DNA from: an uncultured Candidatus Saccharibacteria bacterium
Lineage (GTDB): Bacteria; Patescibacteriota; Saccharimonadia; Saccharimonadales; Saccharimonadaceae
DNA length: 6,775 nt
Reading direction: 5' to 3'
NCBI GenBank assembly: GCA_938033695.1
Contig: CALHKE010000021.1
Location: 1-6,775 of the forward strand
Part shown: positions 5,927 through 6,775 of the stretch, piece by piece
How positions within the stretch are numbered: the stretch's first letter is position 1
Layout: each line of letters begins with the position of its first letter
Translations under genes and position numbers: made by a program
Notes under the pieces: generated by a model
What the model saw: only the letters and a program-made list of their open reading frames with translations
The model's database searches: none
What the model was told of the DNA's origin: nothing

Positions 5927-5938
5927 ATTTTAACAATT
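5927..5938 (+). promoter_or_regulatory. boxA-like antitermination element
   Basis: ATTTTAACAATT resembles the E. coli rrn boxA core CTTTAACAAT, which binds NusB-NusE to assemble the rRNA antitermination complex. It lies about 50 nt after the predicted transcription start, 6 nt after the leader hairpin. AT-rich surroundings raise the chance of coincidence. Confidence 0.5.
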
Positions 5939-5954
5939 CAGTTGTGCAATTATT

Positions 5955-5977
5955 AAAATAGATTTATTTCTATTTTT
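5955..5977 (+). other. AU-rich leader hairpin followed by T-run
   Basis: AAAATAGA (5955-5962) and TCTATTTT (5969-5976) form a perfect 8-bp stem with loop TTTATT, and the T-stretch extends to 5977. It resembles a weak terminator or attenuator inside the rRNA leader, but with only one G-C pair it is unlikely to be efficient, and antitermination would override it. Confidence 0.4.
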
Positions 5978-6026
5978 ATCATCGTCAGTTAATTTATAAA
6001 TATTTGAGTTTTCAAATTTAAAATTC

Positions 6027-6041
6027 AAGGTCTTAGGACCT

Positions 6042-6042
<1 letters not shown>
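6027..6042 (+). other. Hairpin at the mature 16S 5' boundary
   Basis: AAGGTC (6027-6032), loop TTAG, GACCTT (6037-6042): a perfect 6-bp stem ending at the predicted first base of 16S rRNA. It may be a processing signal or part of the long precursor stem whose other half lies after 16S, outside the window. Confidence 0.45.

Positions 6043-6775
<733 letters not shown>

Larger units (their letters stand above)
5742..6041. other. AT-rich rRNA control region, no protein gene
   Basis: Between the DUF212 stop and the 16S 5' end there is no credible coding frame. The first ~75 nt (5742-5817) hold nothing recognisable, and no hairpin with a T-run that could end the DUF212 transcript. From 5818 on come A-tract repeats, a promoter, and a ~158-nt transcribed leader with several hairpins and a boxA-like element, each listed separately. 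Confidence 0.75.

Overview
The window comes from a Patescibacteria/CPR genome, most likely Candidatus Saccharibacteria (TM7). The best evidence is the partial 16S rRNA gene at the right end. It matches, with one mismatch each, the classical TM7-specific probe sites as I recall them (6375-6392 and 6616-6634), and it carries the typical TM7 stretch running from 'gagtgactggg' to 'gtgtaggagtgaaatccgtag'. The protein genes use the ordinary bacterial code with TAA/TAG stops. All recognised genes lie on the + strand.

Layout. 1-1698 is the 3' part of gyrB; its first ~93 codons lie outside the window. A 14-nt gap holding a good Shine-Dalgarno leads to complete gyrA (1713-4340). The gyrBA unit ends in a strong intrinsic terminator (4354-4381). 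A 283-nt G/T-rich intergenic region follows, with a tandem 15-nt direct repeat of period 21 nt. Next comes an unrecognised 168-codon gene (4624-5130) for an acidic, single-pass surface protein with its own terminator (5221-5256). The following gene (5280-5741) encodes a DUF212 / divergent PAP2 (YuiD-like) membrane protein and may be translated from a leaderless or nearly leaderless mRNA. Finally, 5742-6041 is an AT-rich rRNA promoter and leader, with phased A-tracts, a near-consensus promoter, a hairpin and a boxA-like element. It opens into the 16S rRNA gene (6042-6775, cut by the window end).

How the parts relate. GyrB and GyrA form the A2B2 gyrase and are almost certainly co-transcribed. 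The next two genes are separated from gyrase, and from each other, by terminators. They look like independent units acting at the cell envelope. No terminator is visible between the DUF212 gene and the rRNA promoter, so some read-through into the rrn leader is possible.

Most interesting points. GyrB naturally carries Asn at the position of E. coli Asp426, a known quinolone-resistance site, while the GyrA QRDR is wild type. GyrA has an acidic N-terminal extension and a variant GyrA-box. The rRNA leader is organised like an E. coli antitermination leader. The 16S has a substitution in the 530 loop and an enlarged V1 helix. The short gene between gyrA and DUF212 is preceded by a repeat and by a possible anti-Shine-Dalgarno element. 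I see no mobile element, CRISPR array, defence system or tRNA.
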